From positions 124,001 to 188,000 of the forward strand of contig NZ_JAUCZC010000003.1 in assembly GCF_030373265.1 (NCBI RefSeq): a stretch of 64,000 nt of DNA. The letters are read 5' to 3'. The number at the start of each line of letters is the position of its first letter. The stretch's first letter is position 1. The notes beneath the pieces were generated by a model that worked only from the letters and a program-made list of their open reading frames with translations, had not been told where the DNA came from and made no database searches. This document shows, piece after piece, positions 1 to 8,543 of the stretch. Both the position numbers and the translations under genes were made by a program. Source of the stretch: Blastomonas sp. Lineage in GTDB: Bacteria > Pseudomonadota > Alphaproteobacteria > Sphingomonadales > Sphingomonadaceae.

Positions 1-3000
1 CACCCGAGGCCACCGCGGCCTCACCCACCGAGACCGAACGCACGCCCGAGGCCACGGCGAGGTGCCCCAGCGCGGTCGCCCGCTCGCCGGTCGCTTCTGC
101 CCGCCAGCCATAAGCGGTGGCGGCGGTCGCCGTCGCCAGCGCCTGCCCGCCCACCGCGGTGGTCGATGCCCCGGTCGCCTGGGTCGCGCGGCCCGATGCG
201 CCGTCGCGGTTGCCACCGATGGCGATCGCATCGCCGCCACTCGCCACCGCGGTGTTCCCGATCGCGATCGCGTTTGTGCCGCTGGCGACCGAGAGGTTGC
301 CGACCGCAACGCTCAATGCACCCGACGAATTGGCCGCCTCACCCACGGCGGTCGAGCGCACGCCCGATGCGTTGGCGAGATGGCCCAGTGCAGTCGCGCG
401 TTCCGCCACCGCCTCGGCGCGCCAGCCGAAGGCGGTTGCGGCCGTGGCCGTCGCGAGCGCGCGCCCGCCGACCGCGGTGCTCGACTGCGCCGTGGCGACC
501 GCGCTCAAGCCCATCGCGACCGATTCGACACCGGTCGAGCGCGCGTCGTTGCCGATGGCGATCGAACCGACGCCCGATGCCACGGCCCCCAGCGCGTCGG
601 CATCGCCGCCGTCCTCACCGATGGCGATCGATTGCGCACCGGTTGCCTGGGCGTTCGATCCATAAGCCGCCGAGCCTGCGCCCGTCGCGGTCGCGCCTGC
701 CCCCACGGCCGTCGATCCCGATGCGACGGCGCCCGCACCGATCGCGGTAGCGCCCGGGCTGGTCGCCTGCGCGCCTTCGCCCACCGCGGTCGCATCGACC
801 GAGCTTGCCACCGCTCCATTGCCGACTGCGGTCGAATCCTCAGCAGAAGCACTCGCACCAACCCCGACCTGGGTGCTGTCCACCCCGATGCCGATCCCCG
901 ATCCCGGCGGCGCCGCTGCCACCGCGATCAGATTGCCCGCTGAATCGATGGTCAGGAAGAACTGCTGTCCCGCAGGCACCATCCCCGCCAGCCCCGCGAA
1001 ACGATAGCTATGGTTGGCCGAGCCGAGCACGAACTGGTTGTTCGCGGTCGCGACCGAGCCGCTGCCGATCACGATCGAGTTGCTGAACATTCCGGTCGAG
1101 GCGGCGTTGCCGATCGCGATTGAGAAATCGCCGCTGGCGGTCGCACTCTTGCCCAGCGCCAGCGAACGGATGCCGCCCGCCACCGCCTGATGGCCGACCG
1201 CGAGCGAAAGCTCTCCGGTCGCCTGCGCCTGCCAGCCGAAGGTCTGCGATCCCCGGCCCGACGCCACCGATTCGCCACCGACAGCGGTCGCATGAAAGCC
1301 CGAGGCATTGGCAAGATCGCCGATCGCCACCGCATCCTCATCGCCGGCACTGGCCAGGTTGCCGATCGCAACCGAGGTGCCCAGGGATGCCGCGTTGGCG
1401 CTGTTGGTCGTCGCCTGATTGCCGATCGCGACCGAATTGGTGGCGGAGGCCACCGCGCTCTTGCCGACCGCGGTCGAGCGCACGCCGGTGGCCTGCGCCT
1501 GGTGCCCTGCCGCCAGCGACAGGTCGCCCGAGGCCACGGCCTGCCAGCCAAAGCTCTGTGCGCCGCGACCCGATGCCACCGATTCACCGCCAACGGCCGT
1601 GGCGTGGAAGCCCGAGGCCAACGCCAGATCACCCACCGCAACCGCATCCTCGTCGGTCGCGCTTGCCAGATTGCCGATGGCGACCGAGGTCAGCGCGGTG
1701 GCGTTTGCCGCCTCGCCCACCGCCAGCGATCGCACCCCGGTCGCGTTGGCAAGGTGCCCCAGCGCGTGTGCCCGCTCGGCATTGGCATTGGCGCGCCAGC
1801 CGATCGAGGTCGCGCCCGGGCCGATGGCATCGGCCTCACCGCCGATCGCGACGGTCGAGTTGCCGATCGCCCGCGCGCCGGTCCCGGCATCGTCGCCGCC
1901 GATCGCCAGCGCATCGATGCCCTCTGCCGCCGCGTTATCGCCCAGCGCGATCGCCGACGCGCCGGTCGCGTTGGCGCCGGCCTGGGTGCTGTTGATCGCG
2001 AAATAGTTCAGCCGGTTGGCGTTGGCGGTGGTGGTCGCTGCCACGGCGTTGAGCTGGCCGACATTGACCGCATCGGTCAGCGCGGTGCCCGCCGCGACAT
2101 TGGCGATCTGTCGTTCCGCACCAGCCGCGCCCACCGAGACAGTGCCGGCACGATCGGCCACGGAATTGGCGCCCAAAGCCACCGAATTGGCTGCGGTGGC
2201 CGAAGCGAAGGTGCCGACCGCAGCACTGTTGTCTCCTGCCGCCGAGGCGCTCTTGCCCAGCGCGGTCGCCTGAACCCCCGCAGCCACCGCCTGATGGCCT
2301 GCCGCCAGGCTGAGATTGCCCGAGGCGACGGCCTGCCAGCCGAACGCCTGCGCGCCGCGGCCAGATGCGACCGATTCGCCGCCCACCGCGGTCGCGTGGA
2401 AGCCCGAGGCATTGGCCTGGTCGCCGATCGCCACGGCATCCTCATCGCCCGCGCTCGCCAGATTGCCGACCGCCACCGAGGTGCCGAGCGATGCCGCATT
2501 GGCGCTGTTGGTGGTGGCGAGGTTGCCGACGGCCACCGAGTTGATCGCCGAGGCGGTGGCGCTCTTGCCAACCGCGGTCGAGCGCACGCCCGTCGCCTGC
2601 GCCTGATGGCCCGCGGCGAGCGACAATTCGCCCGAAGCGACCGCCTGCCAGCCGAAGCTCTGCGCGCCGCGTCCCGATGCCACCGATTCCCCGCCCACTG
2701 CCGTGGCGTGGAAGCCGGATGCCAGGGCCGCATCGCCGACCGCGACCGCATCTTCATCGGTCGCCTGCGCCAGATTGCCGATAGCGGTGGCAGTCAGAGC
2801 CGACGCATTGGCGGCCTCGCCAACCGCCAGCGACCGGATACCGGTCGCCTGCGCGAGGTGTCCGAGGGCATGAGCACGCTCCGCCGCTGCGTTGGCGCGC
2901 CAGCCTAATGCGGTCGCTCCCGGCCCTGCAGCATCGGCCTCGCCGCCGATCGAGACCGTGGAATTGCCGATGGCGGTGGCGCCCGCTCCGGCGTCATCCC

Positions 3001-3619
3001 CTCCGATCGCGAGCGCATCGATGCCTGTCGCCTGCGATCCATTGCCTATTGCGATGCTGGCCACGCCGCTGGCTGCCGCAAGGTCACCCTGCGCGATGGC
3101 AAGACTTGCCGACGCCACCGCCGCTTCGCCGATGGCGAGCGACCGGATTCCCGTGGCTTGGGCCAGATGACCGAAGGCGTGCGCGCGCTCTGCATTGGCG
3201 ACCGAGCGCCAGCCGAACGCCGTCGCGCCAGGGCCTGAAGCAAGAGCCTCGCCGCCCACCGCGGTTGTCGAATTTCCGATCGCCCGCGCGCCGGTACCGC
3301 CGTCATCGCCCCCGATCGCCAGCGAGTCGATCCCTGTCGCCGAACTGTTGTTGCCGATCGCAATGCTCGCGGCACCCGAGGCAACCGACGTGGTGCCCAC
3401 GGCAGTCGAGTTCACTCCGGTCGCGGTCGAACCGACACCGCACTCGGTGGTTCCGACCACATCATCCGCATTGCCAGCGGTGCCATCGGGGCCCGCATTG
3501 ACGTTGCAGGGTGCGGTTGCGTCGGCATGGGCCGGGCTTGCGATGGCGATTGCTGCTGCACTCGACGCCAGAAACAGCGAGGTGCGCAACGCTTTTGCGT
3601 TGTTTGGGAAAGCTTTCAT
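1..3619 (-). CDS. YadA-like trimeric autotransporter adhesin, N-terminal part (3' end outside window)
   Basis: The ORF track misses this gene because its stop lies beyond the left edge. Reading the minus strand from ATG at 3619 gives an open frame of about 1206 codons. It starts with a signal peptide (MKAFPNNAKALRTSLFLASS..., cleavage probably after AHA). An AAGGAG ribosome site lies seven bases before the ATG. The rest is roughly 14-residue head repeats of the type SxAIGxxAxAsG, the left-handed beta-roll of YadA/Hia-type heads. Near 2050-2130 there is a neck motif (GTALTDAVNVGQLN), followed by more head repeats, so the head is in at least two blocks. The stalk and C-terminal membrane anchor would be beyond base 1. 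Such proteins trimerise on the outer membrane and mediate attachment. The long plus-strand ORFs here are its antisense shadows. Confidence 0.9.
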   Translation of the reverse strand, partial: MKAFPNNAKALRTSLFLASSAAAIAIASPAHADATAPCNVNAGPDGTAGNADDVVGTTECGVGSTATGVNSTAVGTTSVASGAASIAIGNNSSATGIDSLAIGGDDGGTGARAIGNSTTAVGGEALASGPGATAFGWRSVANAERAHAFGHLAQATGIRSLAIGEAAVASASLAIAQGDLAAASGVASIAIGNGSQATGIDALAIGGDDAGAGATAIGNSTVSIGGEADAAGPGATALGWRANAAAERAHALGHLAQATGIRSLAVGEAANASALTATAIGNLAQATDEDAVAVGDAALASGFHATAVGGESVASGRGAQSFGWQAVASGELSLAAGHQAQATGVRSTAVGKSATASAINSVAVGNLATTNSANAASLGTSVAVGNLASAGDEDAVAIGDQANASGFHATAVGGESVASGRGAQAFGWQAVASGNLSLAAGHQAVAAGVQATALGKSASAAGDNSAAVGTFASATAANSVALGANSVADRAGTVSVGAAGAERQIANVAAGTALTDAVNVGQLNAVAATTTANANRLNYFAINSTQAGANATGASAIALGDNAAAEGIDALAIGGDDAGTGARAIGNSTVAIGGEADAIGPGATSIGWRANANAERAHALGHLANATGVRSLAVGEAANATALTSVAIGNLASATDEDAVAVGDLALASGFHATAVGGESVASGRGAQSFGWQAVASGDLSLAAGHQAQATGVRSTAVGKSAVASATNSVAIGNQATTNSANAASLGTSVAIGNLASAGDEDAVAIGDLANASGFHATAVGGESVASGRGSQTFGWQAQATGELSLAVGHQAVAGGIRSLALGKSATASGDFSIAIGNAASTGMFSNSIVIGSGSVATANNQFVLGSANHSYRFAGLAGMVPAGQQFFLTIDSAGNLIAVAAAPPGSGIGIGVDSTQVGVGASASAEDSTAVGNGAVASSVDATAVGEGAQATSPGATAIGAGAVASGSTAVGAGATATGAGSAAYGSNAQATGAQSIAIGEDGGDADALGAVASGVGSIAIGNDARSTGVESVAMGLSAVATAQSSTAVGGRALATATAATAFGWRAEAVAERATALGHLANASGVRSTAVGEAANSSGALSVAVGNLSVASGTNAIAIGNTAVASGGDAIAIGGNRDGASGRATQATGASTTAVGGQALATATAATAYGWRAEATGERATALGHLAVASGVRSVSVGEAAVASG
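1170..3029 (-). repeat. Internal tandem duplication in the adhesin head
   Basis: About 750 bases at 1170-1925 recur at 2274-3029 with a constant offset of 1104 bases (368 codons). Examples are caccgcctga at 1181 and 2285, and gcatcgatgc at 1911 and 3015. Both copies encode blocks such as ASGFHATAVGGESVASGRG and NLATTNSANAASLGTSVAVGN. The copies have diverged at many third positions. The neck motif lies between them. Confidence 0.8.
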
Positions 3620-3871
3620 GGGTCCGCTCCTTGTTCAATGACAAGGCGGGTGTTGCCCCCGGCCAAAAATTCTACTCATGCGACCCTGCTCGCCGAGTGG
3701 TAATTAACCAGCCGGCGCGAAGCCTAGCAGAGGTTGCCGAAGGATCAAGCCCCCGATAATCGACCGGCTTGCGCAGCCCGCACGTTCAGGAGTTTAAGTC
3801 TCTGCCAATCCTTGCTATCCGGATGCCGGATGGACATACCTATTGCTTCCGACCGCCAGAAAGCCTGACTT

Positions 3872-5281
3872 TTGCCAGAACTTGTTTCCTTTGAACCTGC
3901 TACCGGTGCCCGCTTGTGGACAGGAGCGCATGGCAATGTCGATGCCGAGGTTGCCATGGCGCGGGCGGCGTTTCCCGAATGGGTGGCAATGGCGGTCACC
4001 AAGCGAATCGAACTGTGTCGACGCTTTGCCAATCAGGTGCGCGCCCGGTCCGAGGAATTCGCGACCCTGATTGCGCGCGAGACCGGCAAGCCGCTGTGGG
4101 AATCGCGGACCGAGGTCGAATCGGTGATCGCCAAGGTCGATATCTCGGTCTCGGCCTATGCCGAACGCACCGCGCAGCGCAAGCTCGACAGCGCGCTGGG
4201 CGGCACGATGGCGCTGCGCCACAAGCCGCACGGCGTGATGGCGGTGCTGGGCCCCTATAACTTCCCCGCGCACCTGCCCAACGGCCACATCATTCCGGCC
4301 TTGATCGCGGGCAACGCGGTGGTGTTCAAGCCATCCGAAAAAACGCCCGCGGTGGGCGCGATGCTGGTCGAGTGCCTGCACCAGGCGGGCATCCCCGAAG
4401 GCGTGGTCCGGCTGGTGATCGGGACCGGCGAAGAGGGCAAGGCGCTGGTCGCGCACGAGGATGTCGACGGCATCCTGTTCACAGGCTCGGCCACCACCGG
4501 AATCGCCATCAACCGCACGCTCGCCAGCCGCCCGGACAAGATTGTCGCGCTGGAAATGGGCGGCAACAACCCGATGGTGATCTGGGACACGCCCTGCATA
4601 TCCGATGCCGCCACGCTGATTATCCAGTCCGCGTTCACCTCCGCCGGCCAGCGCTGCTCGGCCGCCAGCCGCCTGATCGTGCGCGATACCATCTATGACG
4701 CGGTCATTGCCGAGACCAAGAAGCTGGCCGACCGGATCATCGTCGGCGCACCGTTCGACGACCCGCAACCCTATATGGGCCCGGTCATCGACAACCAGGC
4801 CGCCGACGGGCTGACCGAAAGCTTCCTGTACCTGCTGAGCAATGGCGGGCGCGTGATCAAGCATCTGGTGCGGCTGGACGACAAGGTGCCTTTGCTCTCG
4901 CCTGCGATCATCGATGTCACGGCCATCAAGGACCGCCCCGATGTCGAACTGTTCGGCCCGCTGCTGCAGGTGATCAAGGTCAGCTCGTTCGAAGAGGCGA
5001 TCGCCGAGGCGAACAACACGCGGTTCGGACTGTCTGCGGCGCTGGTCGGTGGCAGCCCCCAGCACTACAAGCAGTTCTGGGCCAACATCAAGGCGGGCAT
5101 CGTCAACTGGAACCGCCCGACCAACGGGGCATCATCCAAGGCGCCGTTCGGCGGAGTCGGCCTGTCGGGCAACCACCGCGCCAGCGCCTATTATGCCGCC
5201 GACTATTGTGCCTATCCGGTGGTCTCCAACGAGATGGAACAGCCCCGCGCCACGATCGGCATCGGCCTGAAACAGGACTGA
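3872..5281 (+). CDS. astD: AstD-type succinylglutamate-semialdehyde dehydrogenase
   Basis: This 469-residue NAD(P)-dependent aldehyde dehydrogenase most resembles AstD, which oxidises N-succinylglutamate 5-semialdehyde in the AST arginine pathway. Visible signatures are YNFPAHLPNGHIIPALIAGN, the nucleotide motif FTGSATTG (203-210), general base Glu228 in LEMGGN, and nucleophile Cys262 in SAGQRCSAASR. The start is TTG at 3872. An in-frame TGA lies just upstream and the next ATG would remove the conserved NPATG-like N-terminus. No other ast gene is in the window, so the role in arginine use is inferred from family resemblance only. Confidence 0.82.
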   Translation: MPELVSFEPATGARLWTGAHGNVDAEVAMARAAFPEWVAMAVTKRIELCRRFANQVRARSEEFATLIARETGKPLWESRTEVESVIAKVDISVSAYAERTAQRKLDSALGGTMALRHKPHGVMAVLGPYNFPAHLPNGHIIPALIAGNAVVFKPSEKTPAVGAMLVECLHQAGIPEGVVRLVIGTGEEGKALVAHEDVDGILFTGSATTGIAINRTLASRPDKIVALEMGGNNPMVIWDTPCISDAATLIIQSAFTSAGQRCSAASRLIVRDTIYDAVIAETKKLADRIIVGAPFDDPQPYMGPVIDNQAADGLTESFLYLLSNGGRVIKHLVRLDDKVPLLSPAIIDVTAIKDRPDVELFGPLLQVIKVSSFEEAIAEANNTRFGLSAALVGGSPQHYKQFWANIKAGIVNWNRPTNGASSKAPFGGVGLSGNHRASAYYAADYCAYPVVSNEMEQPRATIGIGLKQD

Positions 5282-5304
5282 TTGTCGCTGGTTCCAAAGC
5301 CTGA

Positions 5305-5393
5305 GCAAAAGCAAAACTAAGCCGCGCCAAAGGGGTTCTGCTTTGCAAGTCGAGCGGGCACGGACCAGATGCACCGTTGGAAAGGACCAACGG
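5305..5393 (+). promoter_or_regulatory. Hairpin-rich leader before cobA, with the Shine-Dalgarno in a loop
   Basis: Two hairpins can form between astD and cobA. The first pairs GCAAAAGCAAAAC (5305-5317) with GTTCTGCTTTGC (5335-5346), imperfectly. It could instead end the astD transcript, although it lacks a T-run. The second is a perfect 7-bp stem CCGTTGG/CCAACGG (5374-5393) whose six-base loop AAAGGA is the ribosome site for the ATG at 5396. The structures are read by eye; a regulatory role is inferred. Confidence 0.4.
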
Positions 5394-5395
5394 AC

Positions 5396-6187
5396 ATGAC
5401 TCATCTGCAAGCACAATCTTCACAGGGCACCGTCTGGCTGGTCGGCGCAGGCCCGGGCGATCCCGACCTGCTGACGGTGAAGGCCGCGCGGATCATTTCG
5501 CGCGCCGCGCTGATCGTGCATGACGGGCTGGTCGACGATGCCATCCTGGCGCTGGCCCGCCCCGATGCACGGCTGATCTCGGTCGCCAAGAAGCGCGCGC
5601 GCCACACGCTGCCGCAGGACGATATCAACGCATTGCTGATCGCCGAAGCCCGCAAGGGCCACGACGTGGTGCGGCTCAAGGGCGGCGATCCGTTCATTTT
5701 CGGACGTGGCGGCGAAGAGGTCGATGATTGCCGCGCCGCCGGCGTCGCGGTCGAGGTTGTCCCCGGCATCAGCGCCGCCAACGGCAGCGCGGCGGCCGCG
5801 CAACTGCCGCTGACCCATCGTGACCTGTCGAGCGCGGTGACCTTCGTCGCGGGCCAGTGCAAGGGGCTGACCGAACAGGACTGGTCTGGTCTTGCCGGCA
5901 AGGGCCGCACGCTCGTGATCTATATGGGCGTCGCCACCGGCGATGCGATCGCCGAAAAGCTGATCGCCGACGGCCTGTCGCCCGACACCCCGGTCGCGGT
6001 GCTCGAAAAGGGCACGCGCGAAGACATGCGCACCCTGCGTACGTTGCTCACTGACCTTGGCCCGATGATCGCGCGCGAAAGCGTGATCAGCCCGGCGCTG
6101 ATCGTGATCGGTGATGTCGTGACGCGCGCGCGCGCCACCGATTGCCTCCCCACCCTCTTTGCCCAGCATCTGGAGCCCGTTGCATGA
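5396..6187 (+). CDS. cobA: Uroporphyrinogen-III C-methyltransferase (SUMT), siroheme branch
   Basis: This 263-residue SAM-dependent tetrapyrrole methylase converts uroporphyrinogen III to precorrin-2, the first step toward the siroheme needed by the sulfite reductase encoded two genes downstream. The sequence shows VGAGPGDPDLLT at the N-terminus, RLKGGDPFIFGRGGEE in the middle and the VPGISA and LTHRD motifs. It is a methylase alone, without the dehydrogenase/chelatase domain of full-length CysG. I chose ATG 5396 over 5369 because AAAGGA sits ten bases before it and the SUMT fold begins soon after. Its stop overlaps the next start as ATGA, which marks an operon. Confidence 0.92.
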   Translation: MTHLQAQSSQGTVWLVGAGPGDPDLLTVKAARIISRAALIVHDGLVDDAILALARPDARLISVAKKRARHTLPQDDINALLIAEARKGHDVVRLKGGDPFIFGRGGEEVDDCRAAGVAVEVVPGISAANGSAAAAQLPLTHRDLSSAVTFVAGQCKGLTEQDWSGLAGKGRTLVIYMGVATGDAIAEKLIADGLSPDTPVAVLEKGTREDMRTLRTLLTDLGPMIARESVISPALIVIGDVVTRARATDCLPTLFAQHLEPVA

Positions 6188-6474
6188 AGATCCTCACCGG
6201 TAACGACCTGAAGACCGGAGACGTCGTCTGGTGGGCGGGCGATACCCGCTGGTCGCGCCATCTGGCCGACGCGGTGGACGCCGGCGCGGAAGCCGAAGCG
6301 ATTTTGAAGCGCGAGGAAGCCGCGCTGCGGGTCAACGTGCCCTATATCGTCGATGGCAAGCAGACCGACCAGGGTCCGATGCCGCTGCACATCAAGGAGC
6401 GCGTCCGCGCGTTCGGCCCCACCGTGCGGCCCGACCTTGCCATCAACACCAGCATCCCGATTCTGAAGACCTAA
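6184..6474 (+). CDS. DUF2849 protein of the sulfite reductase operon
   Basis: A 96-residue soluble protein of the DUF2849 family, which in alphaproteobacteria typically sits between the SUMT gene and the sulfite/nitrite reductase gene. It begins MKILTGNDLKTGDVVWW and contains a conserved RWSRHLADA segment and a basic KERVRAFGPTVRPDL region. It overlaps cobA by four bases and is four bases from cysI, so it is almost certainly co-transcribed. Its function is unknown. The context suggests an accessory role in sulfite reduction, perhaps in siroheme or electron delivery. Confidence 0.85.
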   Translation: MKILTGNDLKTGDVVWWAGDTRWSRHLADAVDAGAEAEAILKREEAALRVNVPYIVDGKQTDQGPMPLHIKERVRAFGPTVRPDLAINTSIPILKT

Positions 6475-6478
6475 GCTC

Positions 6479-8113
6479 ATGTACCAATACGACAAATATG
6501 ACCAGGCGATGGTCGATGCGCGGGTCGCGGAGTTCCGCGATCAGGTGCGTCGCCGCCTTGATGGCAGTCTCTCGGAGGACCAGTTCAAACACCTGCGTCT
6601 CAAGAACGGCCTGTATCTGCAGTTGCACGCGTACATGCTGCGCGTCGCGATCCCGTATGGCACCTTATCGTCCAAGCAGATGCATATGCTCGCGCACATC
6701 GCGCGCACCTATGACAAGGGCTATGGCCACTTCACTACCCGGCAGAACATCCAGTACAACTGGATCAATCTGGAGCAGACGCCCGACATCCTCGCCGATC
6801 TGGCGACGGTCGAGATGCACGCCATCCAGACCAGCGGCAACTGCATCCGCAACATCAGCTCGGACCATTTCGCCGGCGCCGCCGCCGACGAGATCGCCGA
6901 TCCGCGCCCCTGGGCGGAGCTGCTGCGGCAATGGTCGACCTTCCACCCCGAATTCCAGCTGCTGCCGCGCAAGTTCAAGATCGCGGTCATCGCCTCTGCG
7001 ACCGACCGCGCGGCGATGCGGCTGCACGATATCGGCATCGAGCTGGTCAACAATGCAGACGGCGTGCTGGGCGCCAAGTTCTTCGTCGGTGGCGGCATGG
7101 GCCGTACCCCGATGATCGCGCCGTGCATCCGCGAGTTCGTGCCTGCCGAAGAGCTGATCAGCTATTCGGAAGCCTGCCTTCGCGTCTACAACCGCTATGG
7201 CCGCCGCGACAACAAGTACAAGGCACGGATCAAGATCCTGGTCCACGAGATCGGTGCGGACGAATATCGCCGCCAGGTCGAGGAAGAGTTTGCGCACATG
7301 AAGACGCTGGGTCTCATTCCCCCGGTGGCCGAGCTCGAACGGATCAGCGCGTTCTTCACAGACCCTGCATTCGAGCAGGGGCTGAGCGACGATATCGACC
7401 GCTCCGATCCCGATTTCGCGGTCTGGGTCGATCAGAACACGCACAAGCACAAGACGCCGGGCTATGTTTCGGTGACGATCAGCCTCAAGCCCGAAGGCGG
7501 CATCCCCGGCGATGCCACCGCCGAGCAGATCGACCTGATGGCCGATCTTGCCGAGCGCTATGCGTTCGACGAGCTGCGCGTCACCCACACGCAGAACATC
7601 GTGCTGGCGCATGTCCGCAAGGCCGACCTTTATGCCATCTGGCAGCAGCTCGATGCGGCAGGCCTTGCCACCGCCAATCTCGACTTGATCAGCGACATGA
7701 TCGCCTGCCCGGGTCTCGATTATTGCAGCCTCGCCAATGCACGATCGATCCCGGTCGCGCAGAAGATTTCGCAGCGCTTTGCCGACACCGGACGCCAGCG
7801 CGATCTGGGCGAACTCAAGCTCAAGATCTCGGGCTGCATCAACGCCTGCGGCCACCACCATGCCGGGCACATCGGCATCCTGGGCGTCGACAAGAAGGGC
7901 GTCGAGAACTTCCAGCTGCTGCTCGGCGGATCGGCGGCGGAAGATGTTTCGATCGCCAAGATCGTCGGCCCCGGCTTCGACGAGGACGGCATCGTCAACG
8001 CGGTCGAGACCGTGACCAACGTCTATCTCGGTGCGCGCGAACAGGGCGAGCGTTTCGTCGATACCTATCGCCGCATCGGCATGGAACCGTTCAAGGAGGC
8101 GCTTTATGGCTGA
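6479..8113 (+). CDS. cysI: Assimilatory sulfite reductase, siroheme-[4Fe-4S] hemoprotein
   Basis: This 544-residue hemoprotein reduces sulfite to sulfide with six electrons. It has the two duplicated halves of the nitrite/sulfite reductase family. The paired cluster motifs that bind the bridged siroheme-Fe4S4 centre are visible: C410-x5-C416 in ACPGLDYCSLA and C453-x3-C457 in SGCINACGHHHAGH. No flavoprotein subunit (cysJ) is present, so the electron donor is probably ferredoxin or an unlinked reductase. It follows cobA and DUF2849, and its last codons overlap the DUF934 gene by eight bases. The cysH gene two positions on supports a sulfur rather than nitrite role. Confidence 0.92.
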   Translation: MYQYDKYDQAMVDARVAEFRDQVRRRLDGSLSEDQFKHLRLKNGLYLQLHAYMLRVAIPYGTLSSKQMHMLAHIARTYDKGYGHFTTRQNIQYNWINLEQTPDILADLATVEMHAIQTSGNCIRNISSDHFAGAAADEIADPRPWAELLRQWSTFHPEFQLLPRKFKIAVIASATDRAAMRLHDIGIELVNNADGVLGAKFFVGGGMGRTPMIAPCIREFVPAEELISYSEACLRVYNRYGRRDNKYKARIKILVHEIGADEYRRQVEEEFAHMKTLGLIPPVAELERISAFFTDPAFEQGLSDDIDRSDPDFAVWVDQNTHKHKTPGYVSVTISLKPEGGIPGDATAEQIDLMADLAERYAFDELRVTHTQNIVLAHVRKADLYAIWQQLDAAGLATANLDLISDMIACPGLDYCSLANARSIPVAQKISQRFADTGRQRDLGELKLKISGCINACGHHHAGHIGILGVDKKGVENFQLLLGGSAAEDVSIAKIVGPGFDEDGIVNAVETVTNVYLGAREQGERFVDTYRRIGMEPFKEALYG

Positions 8114-8543
8114 GCCACAGATCATCTATCGCGATGAGCCCGCCGTCACCGATACGCCCGTCGCCCTGACCGACTTCGCTAGCGGATCGAACGCCGCCGC
8201 CGTGCGGATCGAGCCGGGCGAAGATGCACGCGCTCTGTTGCCGCATCTGAGCCAGATCAAGCTGGTCGAGATCGCCTTCCCTGCATTTGGCGATGGCCGC
8301 GGCTTTTCGTCGGCGCAGATCCTGCGCGAGGCGGGCTATGTCGGCGAACTGCGTGCAACCGGCGACGTGCTGGTCGACCAGTTCGTCTTCCTGCGCCGCT
8401 GCGGGTTCGACAGTTTCGCGCCCAACAGTCCGCTCAACGAAGACGACGTGAAGGCGGCGATGAGCTTCTTCCCCGATTTCTACCAGAAGACCAGCGACGG
8501 CGTCGCCGCGATCTGGGCCCAGCGGCACCCGGTGGCATCATGA
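8106..8543 (+). CDS. DUF934 protein of the sulfite reductase operon
   Basis: A 145-residue protein of the DUF934 family, a frequent partner of alphaproteobacterial sulfite reductase and cysH. Family-like stretches include FPAFGDGRGFSSAQILREAGYVGELRATGDVLVDQ and the closing FFPDFYQ. I take ATG 8106, inside the last codons of cysI, rather than the 8031 start of the track, since the upstream segment is just cysI in another frame. Its stop overlaps cysH as ATGA. The biochemical role is not established; co-location implies a function in sulfate assimilation. Confidence 0.87.
   Translation: MAEPQIIYRDEPAVTDTPVALTDFASGSNAAAVRIEPGEDARALLPHLSQIKLVEIAFPAFGDGRGFSSAQILREAGYVGELRATGDVLVDQFVFLRRCGFDSFAPNSPLNEDDVKAAMSFFPDFYQKTSDGVAAIWAQRHPVAS

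Noticed and set aside
62-2908. Long plus-strand ORFs of 293, 291 and 572 residues
   Set aside because: They are antisense to the adhesin repeats; their Arg/Pro-rich or ADR-rich products are what GC-rich repeat codons give in other frames.
1-3619. CRISPR-like array
   Set aside because: The repeats are coding, in frame, about 42 bases long and diverged, without unique spacers of even length.
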